64,000 bases of DNA. It comes from Streptomyces marinisediminis (GTDB lineage: Bacteria > Actinomycetota > Actinomycetes > Streptomycetales > Streptomycetaceae). This document shows positions 53,285 to 61,285 of the stretch, piece by piece. The position numbers and the translations under genes are program-made. Location: contig NZ_JAPKFL010000002.1 in the NCBI RefSeq assembly GCF_026262575.1, forward strand, positions 62,001 through 126,000. Direction: 5' to 3'. How positions within the stretch are numbered: position 1 is the first letter of the stretch; every line of letters starts with the position of its first letter. The notes beneath the pieces are model-generated. The model worked only from the letters and a program-made list of their open reading frames with translations. It was not told the origin of the DNA and searched no databases.

Positions 53285-53614
53285 CCGCCCCCGGTCACCC
53301 CGGCGGTGCCCCGCCCCGGCCCACGCCGGAGCGGGGCACCGCCGCGTCCGGGACCGTGCGGCGTAAGGCGGCGGTCGGCGCGGCGCCGGACGGGGGCGGG
53401 GCTGGGCGGCGCGGGACGCGGCGGCATCGGCCCGGTGCGGGTGCGGGGCCGATCTGAGTACCCGTACTCATGGCGCACCGGCCCCGGACGCGGCAGGATG
53501 CCGCGGTGGCCTTCGTACGGCCACCGCGCGGCGTCCCCACCGCCGTGCCGGCTGCGGCCCGGCCTAGAGTGGTGACGCCTCGCGACGGCAGCATCCACGG
53601 ACGGGGGAGACGGT
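53285..53614. other. Gap between sucB and the WXG-like gene
   Basis: 330 nt with the sucB terminator hairpin, then GC-rich sequence and a TAGAGT box near 53566 that may be the -10 element of the downstream operon; GGGGGAGACGGT precedes its ATG. No gene supported. Confidence 0.5.
53302..53343 (+). terminator. Terminator hairpin of lpd-sucB
   Basis: GGCGGTGCCCCGC (53302-53314) pairs exactly with GCGGGGCACCGCC (53331-53343); an inner CCGGC/GCCGG pair closes the loop. Starts 18 nt after the sucB stop. Confidence 0.8.
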
Positions 53615-54082
53615 ATGGCGCCTGACGCGTTGCCACAGGCCTGGCAACAGCTCCTGGCCCTGGCGGAACGGCCGGCGGACGGGTCGGCGGGCGACGGCGC
53701 GTCCCCGCCCGCCGGGGACGGGTCGGCGGTGCTGTCCCTGGCCTCGACGGAGGGCGGTGCCCCCCGGGGCGGCAAGCTCCGGCACAGTGCGGGTCCGTGG
53801 ACGTCGGCGGCCGGCACGGCCGAGCGCCTGCGGGACAGCATGGGCAGCGCCAAGTCCACGCTGGAGACCTCGCACCAGGGCGTGGCGGCCGAGGGCGCGG
53901 GGCTGGCCAGCGTGGTCGAGCTGGACGGCGTGCGCTCCACCTGGGAGGCGCGGCTGGAGGACGCCCGCGAGGAGTGCGACAGCCTCGTCGGCAAGCTCGG
54001 TTCGGTGGCCAAGGAGCACGGCGAGAACGAGTCGGCGACCACCGCCACGTTCCAGGGCACCCGGCCGGACGGCGGCCGCTGA
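53615..54082 (+). CDS. WXG100-like helical protein, partner of the following hydrolase
   Basis: A 155-residue protein. After a Gly/Ser/Ala-rich start (residues 1-55), the rest is a helical hairpin (PWTSAAGTAERLRDSMGSAKSTLETSHQG ... STWEARLEDAREECDSLVGKLGSVAKEHGENES), the size and shape of WXG100/ESAT-6 proteins, although a canonical WXG turn is not evident. ATG at 53615 has GGGGGAG 7-8 nt upstream. The hydrolase gene begins 3 nt after its stop, so the two are coupled, as WXG100-type proteins are with their secreted partners. Confidence 0.72.
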   Translation: MAPDALPQAWQQLLALAERPADGSAGDGASPPAGDGSAVLSLASTEGGAPRGGKLRHSAGPWTSAAGTAERLRDSMGSAKSTLETSHQGVAAEGAGLASVVELDGVRSTWEARLEDAREECDSLVGKLGSVAKEHGENESATTATFQGTRPDGGR

Positions 54083-54085
54083 GCC

Positions 54086-55888
54086 ATGACCAGCGCGCTG
54101 ACATGGCAGGAACTGCGGGACCTCAACCTGTCCGGGCTCGAGGACGCCGCTGACGGCTGGGCCGAGGTCCGCAACCGGGCCGACGCCGCCCGCGACGACG
54201 TCGACCACCGGATGACGGCCCGGCTGCGCGACTCCCAGGAGGGCGAGGCCGAGCAGGCGGCCGTCAAACGGCTGCAGCGGCTCAGCGAGAACTTCCAGTA
54301 CGTCTACGTGGAGTGCGGCCTGGCCAGCACGGCGCTGGACGGCCTGGCCAACGAGCTGCGGCCCCACCAGCGGGCGGTGACCGAAGCCGTCGAGGACGCG
54401 ACCGCACTGAAGTTCACCGTGCACGCCGACGGCTCGGTCAGCTACCCGGCGGCCGGCGAGAAGCCCGACGGCACCACCGCGGCGGGCGGCACCGTGGAGG
54501 GCCACGGCGGCTGGTGGGACGGCATCGTCGACTGGCCCGCCCAGGCGCTGGACCCCAACCCCAACCGGGCCAAGGCGCAGGACATCGCCGACCGCATCGG
54601 GCGGGCCGTGCGGGCGGCCCGCGAGGTCGACAGCAGCTACGCGGAGGCGATCGGCCGGCTCAAGACCAAACCCGGCCTCGAGGTCACCGACGCCATGTGG
54701 ACCGACGCCTACCGCGACTCCGGCGCCACCCGGGAGGCCGCCGAGGGCTACCTCGACCTCGGCGACGTCCCCACCGAGCTCGCCCCGGCCGACCGCAAGC
54801 GCTGGTGGGACGGGCTCAGCGAGGACGAGCGGCAGCAGTACCTCACCCTCTACCCCGACGCGATCGGCAACCTCGACGGCATCCCCGCCACCGCCCGCGA
54901 CGAGGCCAACCGCACCTACCTGCCCCTGCTCATGGGCAAACTGGAGACCGTCGACACCGAGGAGGCCCGCAACCAGCTCGCGGGCCTGGAGGTCATCGAC
55001 CACAAGCTCCGCGAAGGCAGCCACCCGCCCATGTACCTCCTGGGCGTCGACGACGAGGGCAACGGCCGCGCCATCGTCAGCTACGGCAACCCCGACACCT
55101 CCCGCAACGTCTCCGCCTACGTCCCGGGGCTCGGCACCTCCTTGGACGAGGCGTTCGCACGCAACGACCTCAAGCGCGCCCAGGACACCGCCCTCGCCGC
55201 ACGCATGTACGACCCGTCCAGCGCCTCGATCGTCTGGCTCGGCTACGACGCGCCGCAGTTGCCGGCCAGCGAGATCCTCGACAACGCCGACGTCATGAGC
55301 AAGGACCACGCGGCGGCCGGTGCCCCGGCCTACAACGCCTTCATGGACGGCCTGAGCGCCACCAACGAGCACGCCGACCCGCACATCACCGCGATCGGCC
55401 ACTCCTACGGCTCCCTGACCGTGGGTCTGGCGGCCCAGGAGCGGGGCGGAATCCCCGGAGCGGACGACATCATCCTGGTCGGCAGCCCGGGCGTGGACGC
55501 CGGCAACGCCTCCGAGCTCGGCGTTGGCAAGGAGCACGTCTACGTCGGGGCCGCGGAGAACGACCCCGTGACGAAGCTGCCGTCCAAGAGCGAGGTGGCC
55601 GGCGGGGCCGGAGGGCTGATCTTCGGGCCGCTCGGCGGGTACGTCGGGTATGAACTGGCCGACATCGGGGACGACGACATCTGGTTCGGCAAGGACCCGG
55701 CGAGCGAGGCGTTCGACGCCAACCGGTTCCGCGTCGACGACGGCCCACGGCCGTTCCTCGACGGCGAGGGCGCGACCCCGGCGCACTCGAACTACTTCGA
55801 TCCCGAAAAGGACCCGGAGTCCACCCAGAACATCGGGGCGATCGTGGCCAACCGCCCTGACCTGATCACCACGGAGTCCCCCCGATGA
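54086..55888 (+). CDS. DUF1023-type alpha/beta hydrolase with N-terminal WXG-like helices
   Basis: A 600-residue protein. Residues 1-130 are helical (LTWQELRDLNLSGLEDAADGW, LRDSQEGEAEQAAVKRLQRLSENF), resembling a type-VII-secretion helper domain. A middle segment contains LAPADRKRWWDGLSEDERQQYL. The C-terminal part is a DUF1023 hydrolase: GHSYGSLTV with nucleophile Ser near 440, an acid in ENDPVTK near 493 and His in AHSNYF near 568. No classical signal peptide. The lipoprotein gene overlaps its stop by four bases (ATGA). Substrate unknown; a lipid or cell-wall ester is plausible. Confidence 0.83.
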   Translation: MTSALTWQELRDLNLSGLEDAADGWAEVRNRADAARDDVDHRMTARLRDSQEGEAEQAAVKRLQRLSENFQYVYVECGLASTALDGLANELRPHQRAVTEAVEDATALKFTVHADGSVSYPAAGEKPDGTTAAGGTVEGHGGWWDGIVDWPAQALDPNPNRAKAQDIADRIGRAVRAAREVDSSYAEAIGRLKTKPGLEVTDAMWTDAYRDSGATREAAEGYLDLGDVPTELAPADRKRWWDGLSEDERQQYLTLYPDAIGNLDGIPATARDEANRTYLPLLMGKLETVDTEEARNQLAGLEVIDHKLREGSHPPMYLLGVDDEGNGRAIVSYGNPDTSRNVSAYVPGLGTSLDEAFARNDLKRAQDTALAARMYDPSSASIVWLGYDAPQLPASEILDNADVMSKDHAAAGAPAYNAFMDGLSATNEHADPHITAIGHSYGSLTVGLAAQERGGIPGADDIILVGSPGVDAGNASELGVGKEHVYVGAAENDPVTKLPSKSEVAGGAGGLIFGPLGGYVGYELADIGDDDIWFGKDPASEAFDANRFRVDDGPRPFLDGEGATPAHSNYFDPEKDPESTQNIGAIVANRPDLITTESPR

Positions 55889-56469
55889 AGTTGCGCACCG
55901 CGGCCGTCGCACTGGCGGTACTGGCCGTCTCCGGGTGTGGCTCGAACAGCCAGGCACAACCGACGGAGAAGCAGTCCACCATGAACATGCAGGAAGCCGC
56001 CGAGCAGGCGGACGACATCGTCCTCGGCACCTGGAACGCCGTCCGACCACCTGTCGAGTGGAGCCATCGGGAGTCCACCGAGGGCGCGTGCACGGACGCC
56101 ACGAACGATCTGACCGGGACTGGTTCGGTCACCCGGCGCGCCGCCGTGCTGACGATCGTCTCCGGGGAGCGGCGTGGCAACCTGCTGGGCGTCGTGGAGC
56201 GGCACTGGAAGAACAGCGGCTACGAGATCACCAGTGTGCGAGACCACAAGGAGAACCCGGCCATTTTCGCGTCCACCCCGGAGGATTTCCGTTTGTCCCT
56301 GGTCGTCGGCTACCAGGGACAGGTGTTCCTCGACGTCGTCACGCCCTGTGTGGAGGAATCGGAGGTCGCTCCTCCGGCGACGGAGGCGAACGGCGGCGAC
56401 GGCAAGGGCGGAGACGTTCCGCTGCCCGACCGCGAGTCCGCGTTCTGGTCCGCGACGTCGACCGGTTGA
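55885..56469 (+). CDS. Lipoprotein coupled to the DUF1023 hydrolase
   Basis: A 194-residue lipoprotein: signal LRTAAVALAVLAVSGC with the lipidated Cys at residue 18, then a domain with VEWSHRESTEGACTDATN, VERHWKNSGYEITSVR, NPAIFASTPEDFRLSLVVG and a conserved second Cys in VVTPCVEESE. The ATG overlaps the hydrolase stop. A decayed paralogue follows directly. As the outer-face partner of a possible secreted hydrolase, it may be an immunity or docking protein, but this is inference. Confidence 0.8.
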   Translation: MKLRTAAVALAVLAVSGCGSNSQAQPTEKQSTMNMQEAAEQADDIVLGTWNAVRPPVEWSHRESTEGACTDATNDLTGTGSVTRRAAVLTIVSGERRGNLLGVVERHWKNSGYEITSVRDHKENPAIFASTPEDFRLSLVVGYQGQVFLDVVTPCVEESEVAPPATEANGGDGKGGDVPLPDRESAFWSATSTG

Positions 56470-57007
56470 GGGACACGCGAGCGGAGCCACACCCTCGTCG
56501 TACCGCTCCTTCTCCTGTCCCTGGCCGCCTGCGGCACCGCTCCGGTCCGGGACCGGGTCCCGTCGGCACCGACCATGCGGGAGGCCACGACACACTCGGA
56601 GCGCTCCGGCCCGCAGTCGAGTGGGTGGAGGGGAAGAGCACGCGTCAGGCGTGCACGGACTGGAAGAACCAGGAGACGGGGACCGGAGCAGTCTCCCGCC
56701 GCCGCGCCATGGTGACCGTGGTGTCGGAGCAGCGCCGCGCGCGCTTCCTGGAAACGTGGCACGCCACTGGACGGGGCACGGTTACGAGATCGTCGCCGTG
56801 CGGGAGCACCCGGAGAACCCGGCCGTTTACGCGGAGACTCCCGAAGGCTTCGGCATCAGACTGCCGTTCGGGGCCGCGGGCCAGGCCTTCTTGAAGGCTT
56901 CCACTCCCTGTGCCGGGGAGTCCGACGTGCCGCGGCCCGAGAAGCCCGGGGGGCGGGCGCCGCTGCCGCACGTGGAATCGGGGTTCTGGTCGGCGGCGGC
57001 GGGTTAG
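56470..57007 (+). pseudogene. Frameshifted second copy of the lipoprotein gene
   Basis: Similarity to the preceding lipoprotein is spread over three frames: a lipoprotein signal (RSHTLVVPLLLLSLAACG) without a start codon, then ALRPAVEWVEGKSTRQACTD ... RRRAMVTVVSEQRRARF in a second frame, and RHWTGHGYEIVAVREHPENP ... STPCAGESD ... ESGFWSAAAG in a third, ending at 57007. Three single-base deletions (one just before the signal, restoring an ATG; one near 56590; one near 56750) would give an intact gene. Either a real pseudogene or systematic deletion errors in the assembly. Confidence 0.75.
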
Positions 57008-57016
57008 GGGCGGGGC

Positions 57017-57526
57017 TCAGACGCTCGGTCCGGCTGCGGTGGTGAAGGCGATCCACCGGTCGGGGGGCAGCTCCGGCCGTCCGGGCACGGCCCGGGGTTC
57101 CTCCGTCCACGCGGCACCGGCCATCGTGGTGGCGACGCGGCGCCAGAAGCGCACGGCGGCCGTGTTGCTCTCCTGGAAGGCGATCTCCCAGCGGCCCGGG
57201 TGCCGGGTGATCACCTGCTGTGCGGCCCGCAGCCCGATCCCGGTCCGCCGGGCGCCGCTGACGATGAAGAAGCTGTTCAGCACGTACGGGGAGGCGTGCA
57301 GGTTGCGCACGAAGGCGAGGCCGACGGGACGGTCGGCACGGCGCAGCAGGTAGGGGGCCCAGTCGGGGCCGGAGAAGGCGGCGTCGAGGCGATCGGTGCG
57401 GAAGGTGCCGTCCGGGTTCGGCAGCGCGCCGGAGAGGCCGGACAGGTCGTGGTGGAACATCAGCCAGAGGCGTTCCAGCACCGGGCGGTCGGCGGCGTCG
57501 GCGAGGCGCACGGAGACGTCGGGCAT
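57017..57526 (-). CDS. GNAT-family N-acetyltransferase (first)
   Basis: A 169-residue acetyltransferase-like protein. ADAADRPVLERLWLMFHHDLS at the N-terminus, FFIVSGARRTGIGLRAAQQVI (acetyl-CoA pyrophosphate loop, a variant of RxxGxG/A) and FQESNTAAVRFWRRVA are visible. ATG at 57526 has AAGGG 6 nt upstream. Substrate unknown. It lies in the block between sucB and aceE and converges with the lipoprotein pseudogene. Confidence 0.85.
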   Translation of the reverse strand: MPDVSVRLADAADRPVLERLWLMFHHDLSGLSGALPNPDGTFRTDRLDAAFSGPDWAPYLLRRADRPVGLAFVRNLHASPYVLNSFFIVSGARRTGIGLRAAQQVITRHPGRWEIAFQESNTAAVRFWRRVATTMAGAAWTEEPRAVPGRPELPPDRWIAFTTAAGPSV

Positions 57527-58199
57527 GGGTTTCCCTTCGCGGTCGGGGGCCGGAGCCCGGAGGGGACAAGCCGGCGGTCTCCCGGCCCTGCGCCGGGCTC
57601 CGAGGTCGGCCCGCGGGGGCGTGCGGGGCGGCCGCGTCCGTGCCGGGGCGGCCCGGCGCTCCCCGGCACCGAGGCGGAGCTCGGCCGGGGGTGTCGGCTG
57701 GCCCGCAACATAGCAGGCACCCGAACGGGGCAATGGGTCCTGTCCCGCACCGCCTCACCCGTACCGGTGAGCGCGGTGACACCGGCACGCTCGTCGTCGG
57801 CGTCCGCTCCCGACCCGGGGGCCGGGAGGCGCGGGACGGGCGGCGCACGACGCGCGCCTGCGGTGGCGGCCGTCCGGCACGCGGGCGGGGCGGGTGCCCG
57901 GCTCCCGCCCGTGACGCACACGGCGCCGGGCTCGACCGGGCGGCCGGGGCGGCCCGCCCGCCCGCGGGGTGCTCCGGAACCGGAGCGCTGCGGTCGGCCG
58001 GGGCGCGGTCGGCGGGATACGGAGCGCGCCGGGCGCCGCTCGGGGCGGCTGCCCGGCGGGAGCGGGGCAGCCGGGTGCGTCCCGGCCCGCCCGCCGGGAC
58101 GGCGCCCCGCGCACGGTCGGCGCGGCGGGGTGGCGTCCCGGCGGACGGGCGGCCGAATTCGCGTGCGGGCCGGGGCGGCCGGGTTCTAGGGTCGTCGGC
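57527..58199. other. Long intergenic region between the two GNAT genes
   Basis: 673 nt between divergent starts. Apart from TAGGGT at 58187-58192, 7 nt before the second GNAT gene, I see only very GC-rich sequence with no convincing ORF, hairpin or repeat. Open frames in it are low-complexity Arg/Pro/Gly. Confidence 0.5.
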
Positions 58200-58748
58200 A
58201 TGGACGTGCGTGAGGAGCGGGTGGGGGACGCCGACGGTGTGCGGGAGGTGAACCTGCGGGCGTTCGGGGACCACGGGGTGGTCGTCGCGGCGCTGGTGGA
58301 GTCGTTGCGCGAGAGCGTGGCGGCCGGGCACGGGCTGTCGCTCGTCGCGGAGGAGCGGGGGCGGGTGGTGGGGCACGTGATGTTCACCCAGAGCCTGCTG
58401 GACGCGCCGCGCCGGCTCGTCGACGTCCAGGTGCTCAGCCCGCTGGCGGTGCTCCCCGAGCGGTGGAGGCGCGGGGTGGGCCGGGCCCTGGTGCGCACGG
58501 GGCTGGAGCGGATGGCCGCGCGGGGTGTGCCGCTGGTGTTCCTGGAGGGCGATCCCCGGTACTACGCGCGCCTCGGTTTCGAGCCCGGTGGCGAGCACGG
58601 GTTCCGCAAGCCGTCGCTGCGGATACCGGACGCGGCGTTCCAGGTCGTGCGGCTCCCCGCGCACGAGCCGTGGATGACGGGCACGCTCGTCTACCCGCAG
58701 CCGTTCTGGCGGCACGACGCGGTGGGTCTGCGCGACCCGGAGGCGTGA
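58200..58748 (+). CDS. GNAT-family N-acetyltransferase (second, YhbS-like)
   Basis: A 182-residue acetyltransferase with VREERVGDADGVREVNLRAFG, LSPLAVLPERWRRGVGRALVRTGLE (acetyl-CoA loop RRGVGRAL) and VFLEGDPRYYARLGFEPG, typical of the YhbS/COG3153 group. ATG at 58200 has TAGGGT 7 nt upstream and no ribosome site, suggesting a leaderless mRNA. Substrate unknown. It converges with the permease gene. Confidence 0.9.
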   Translation: MDVREERVGDADGVREVNLRAFGDHGVVVAALVESLRESVAAGHGLSLVAEERGRVVGHVMFTQSLLDAPRRLVDVQVLSPLAVLPERWRRGVGRALVRTGLERMAARGVPLVFLEGDPRYYARLGFEPGGEHGFRKPSLRIPDAAFQVVRLPAHEPWMTGTLVYPQPFWRHDAVGLRDPEA

Positions 58749-58796
58749 GGGGGCGCGGGGGGCGCCGGGCCGGTCCGGACGGTCGCCGGGGCCGGG

Positions 58797-59561
58797 TCAG
58801 CCCGCGACGAGCGCGACGGAGGCGGTGACGCCGACGACGATGATCACGACGCGCAGCACGGCCGGGGGCAGGCGGCGGCCCACCCGGGCGCCGAGGAAGC
58901 CGCCGAGGGTGGCCCCGGCGGCGACGGCTCCGGCGGCGGCCCAGTCCACGTGCGTGACGGCGATGAAGACGACGGCGGCCACCCCGTTGACGATGGCGGC
59001 CAGCACGTTCTTGACGGCGTTGAGCCGTTGCAGGTCGTCCCGGAGGAAGCTGCCGAACAGGCCCATCAGCAGCACGCCCTGCGCGGCCCCGAAGTACCCG
59101 CCGTACACGCCGGTGCCGAGGACGCCGAGCCACATGGGCAGCCCGCCGTCCCTGCCGTCGTCGACCGGACGGCGGCGCTTGACCCAGCGGTTGAGCCGCG
59201 GTTGCAGGAGGACCAGGACGCACGCGCTGAGGATGAGCACGGGGACGACGGCGGTGAACGTCTCCGGGGGCAGCGTCAGCAGCAGCAGCGCCCCGGCGAA
59301 GCCGCCCAGCAGCGAGCCGAGGCCGAAGCGCAGGATGCGCCGGCGCTGCCCGCGCAGCTCCCGCCGGTAGCCGTAGGCGGCGCCGAGGACACCGGGGACG
59401 AGGCCGACGTTGTTGGAGACGTTCGCCAGCACGGGCGGGTAGCCGAAGGCCAGGAGGGTGGGGAAGGTGATGAGCGTGCCCGAACCGACGACGGCGTTGA
59501 TGCCGCCAGCGGCGACCCCGGCCGCGCCGATGGCCAGGAGTTCCAGTCCCTGCGCCGCCAT
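58797..59561 (-). CDS. TauE/SafE-family sulfite/organosulfur permease
   Basis: A 254-residue polytopic protein with eight hydrophobic segments and the twin family motifs GGINAVVGSGTLITFP and GYFGAAQGVLLMGLFG. Members export sulfite, sulfoacetate or related anions, or take up carboxylates. ATG at 59561 has GGAG 7 nt upstream. The unrecognised upstream gene ends 2 nt before it, so they form a unit. Substrate cannot be assigned. Confidence 0.92.
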   Translation of the reverse strand: MAAQGLELLAIGAAGVAAGGINAVVGSGTLITFPTLLAFGYPPVLANVSNNVGLVPGVLGAAYGYRRELRGQRRRILRFGLGSLLGGFAGALLLLTLPPETFTAVVPVLILSACVLVLLQPRLNRWVKRRRPVDDGRDGGLPMWLGVLGTGVYGGYFGAAQGVLLMGLFGSFLRDDLQRLNAVKNVLAAIVNGVAAVVFIAVTHVDWAAAGAVAAGATLGGFLGARVGRRLPPAVLRVVIIVVGVTASVALVAG

Positions 59562-59563
59562 CG

Positions 59564-60082
59564 TCAGCTCCCCTCGCCGGGCCGCGGCCCCGGGCGGAAG
59601 TGGGTGGTGGGGTCCGGCGTGCCCCTGGTGTCGGTGGCGTGGCCGGGCGTCGCGCCGGACTCCGTCCGGCCCGTGGCGCGGTGGCACTCCACGGCGGCGC
59701 TGACGGGCCGGGCGCCGGGCACGAGCGGGGTGAGGCCCGCGTCGGCGGCGCCGCGTCCGCCGGCGGCGAGCAGGGCCCGCACCACGCCCGGGTCGCGCGC
59801 GGCGCGGTGCGCCAGGAGCTCCGCCCCGTCCGCGTGGTGCCGCCCGCCTGGCATCGGCGCGGGCGGGCGGGCGAGCGTGCCGGTGAGGCGGCCGTCGGTC
59901 CGGGCGGCCCGCGGCGGCGCCTGCCCGGCGGCCGCCGGGGAGAGCCACCGGGCCCGGGCGCGGACGGGGCGCGCGAGGGGGCCGGGGGAGTCACCGCCGG
60001 CGACGGCACCGGCGGACGGCTCGGCCAGGGCGTCGGCCGCACGGAGCCGGTCCGCGGCGGGCAGCGCGGTCATCTCGGGCAC
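59564..60082 (-). CDS. Unrecognised protein upstream of the TauE/SafE permease
   Basis: A 172-residue ORF with normal codon bias (third positions nearly all G or C), two nucleotides upstream of the permease gene. The N-terminal half is Ala/Pro-rich; the middle HHADGAELLAHRAARDPGVVRALLAAGG looks helical. No family is recognised. GTG at 60082 has TAGGGT (60089-60094) 6 nt upstream and no ribosome site, fitting a leaderless transcript that would also carry the permease gene. Confidence 0.58.
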   Translation of the reverse strand: MPEMTALPAADRLRAADALAEPSAGAVAGGDSPGPLARPVRARARWLSPAAAGQAPPRAARTDGRLTGTLARPPAPMPGGRHHADGAELLAHRAARDPGVVRALLAAGGRGAADAGLTPLVPGARPVSAAVECHRATGRTESGATPGHATDTRGTPDPTTHFRPGPRPGEGS

Positions 60083-60205
60083 GGTGCGACCCTACGGGAC
60101 GCCCTCACCCGTGCGGCCCGCGGCCCGGGGCGGCGGCGCCCAGCGGTCCGGACGGCGGCACCGAGTGGGGTGACCGGTGAGTAGCGTGAGGGCGCGGCGC
60201 CGTAT

Positions 60206-60219
60206 TGTCGAAGGCGACA
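60206..60219. promoter_or_regulatory. Inverted repeat TGTCG-AAGG-CGACA before the GntR gene
   Basis: Perfect 5-bp arms around 4 nt, overlapping a TATTGT box (60203-60208) that may be the -10 element, just upstream of the ribosome site TTAGGAG. The position suits autoregulation by the GntR-family protein. Confidence 0.5.
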
Positions 60220-60232
60220 GTTAGGAGCGCCC

Positions 60233-60862
60233 ATGGCACCGCCCGTCGTCCACTCGCTGCGCGAGCAGATCCGCGAACACCTCGTGGAGGGGATCGTCAG
60301 CGGCCGGTGGAAGCCGGGTGAGCGGATCGTGGAGCGGCGCATCGCCGTGGAGCTCCACGTCAGCCAGACGCCGGTACGCGAGGCGCTGCGCGAGCTGGAG
60401 ACGCTGCGGCTGATCGAGTCGGCGCCGAACAAGGGCGTGCGGGTGCGCGCCCTGTCGGCGGCCGACCTGGAGGAGATCTACCCGGTGCGCGCGGGCCTGG
60501 AGCAGATGGCGGCGGAGCTGGCCGCCCCGCGCCTGGCCGCCGACGTCACGGTGCTGGAGCCGCACGTGGCGGCGCTGTACGAGGCGGACCGCGCCGGGGA
60601 CGGCGAGGCGCAGGTGCGGCACACCGTGGCCTTCCACCGGGAGCTGGTCCGCGCGTCCGGCAACAGCGTGCTGCTGCACACCTGGGAGTCGCTGGGCATC
60701 GAGGTGTGGACGGCGCTGTCGATCCGGTGGCTGGGCACGGTGCAGCAGTCGTACGCCGAGGAGCACGAGGCGGTGGTGGCGGCGTTCCGGCGTTCCGACC
60801 CGGACGTGGCCAAGCTGGTGAAGGAGCACGTGCTGGGCTGCGCCCCGGCCCCGAGGGAGTGA
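60233..60862 (+). CDS. GntR-family (FCD) transcriptional regulator upstream of aceE
   Basis: A 209-residue repressor-type protein. The winged helix-turn-helix (residues 5-75) reads LREQIREHLVEGIVSGRWKPG ... ELHVSQTPVREALRELETLRLIESAPNKGVRV. The FCD ligand domain follows, with metal/effector residues in LYEADRAGDGEAQVRHTVAFHRELV and SYAEEHEAVVAA. It precedes aceE by 423 nt on the same strand and probably controls it in response to a carboxylate, as PdhR and LldR relatives do. The ATG has GGAG at 60224-60227. Confidence 0.92.
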   Translation: MAPPVVHSLREQIREHLVEGIVSGRWKPGERIVERRIAVELHVSQTPVREALRELETLRLIESAPNKGVRVRALSAADLEEIYPVRAGLEQMAAELAAPRLAADVTVLEPHVAALYEADRAGDGEAQVRHTVAFHRELVRASGNSVLLHTWESLGIEVWTALSIRWLGTVQQSYAEEHEAVVAAFRRSDPDVAKLVKEHVLGCAPAPRE

Positions 60863-61036
60863 CGCGGCCCCGACCGCGCCGCCCCGGCGCGTGCCGCCGG
60901 ACCCCGGGCGGTCGGCCTCGTCCCCGCCGCCCCGTGCGGCTCCGGCAGCGTGCTCCCGGAGCCGGTGCCTGCCGCCTCCGCCGCGCTCGCCCCGGGTTCG
61001 CTTCCCGGACCCCCAGGCTCGCGGCTCGCAGAGGCG

Positions 61037-61094
61037 GGCGCCGTGCCCTGGGCGCCGTGCCCTGGGCGCCCCGTGTCGTCGGTGCCGTGCCCTG
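61037..61094. repeat. Short tandem repeat upstream of aceE
   Basis: GGCGCCGTGCCCTG occurs exactly at 61037-61050 and 61051-61064 and once more with one change at 61081-61094. Confidence 0.75.
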
Positions 61095-61182
61095 AGCGCC
61101 GAACACGGCACGGCGTGACAGGTTTCGTGGCACAGAATGCCGATTTTGGCTCGTGGAAGCGGATTTTCCCGTAGGCCGCTTT

Positions 61183-61197
61183 GATCGATCATCGATC
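61183..61197. promoter_or_regulatory. Perfect 15-bp palindrome GATCGATCATCGATC, candidate aceE operator
   Basis: Seven-base arms flank one C, about 90 nt upstream of the aceE start and overlapping a possible -35 region. It is a likely repressor site; the adjacent GntR-family protein is the obvious candidate, although its own upstream repeat has a different sequence. Confidence 0.5.
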
Positions 61198-61285
61198 GAG
61201 GCTTATGGTCATCGGCGCGGGCTCACCCCTGTCCTGCCCGCACCCCCCGCACCACCCCACCGTCCCCATCCCGGAAGGCGGCCAG

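Larger units (their letters stand above)
60863..61285. other. aceE upstream control region
   Basis: 423 nt. It holds a 14-bp unit GGCGCCGTGCCCTG repeated at 61037 and 61051 with a variant at 61081, a less GC-rich promoter patch (61105-61215), and a 15-bp perfect palindrome at 61183-61197. A possible promoter TTGATC-N16-TTATGG (61181-61208) overlaps the palindrome. No gene supported. Confidence 0.6.
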
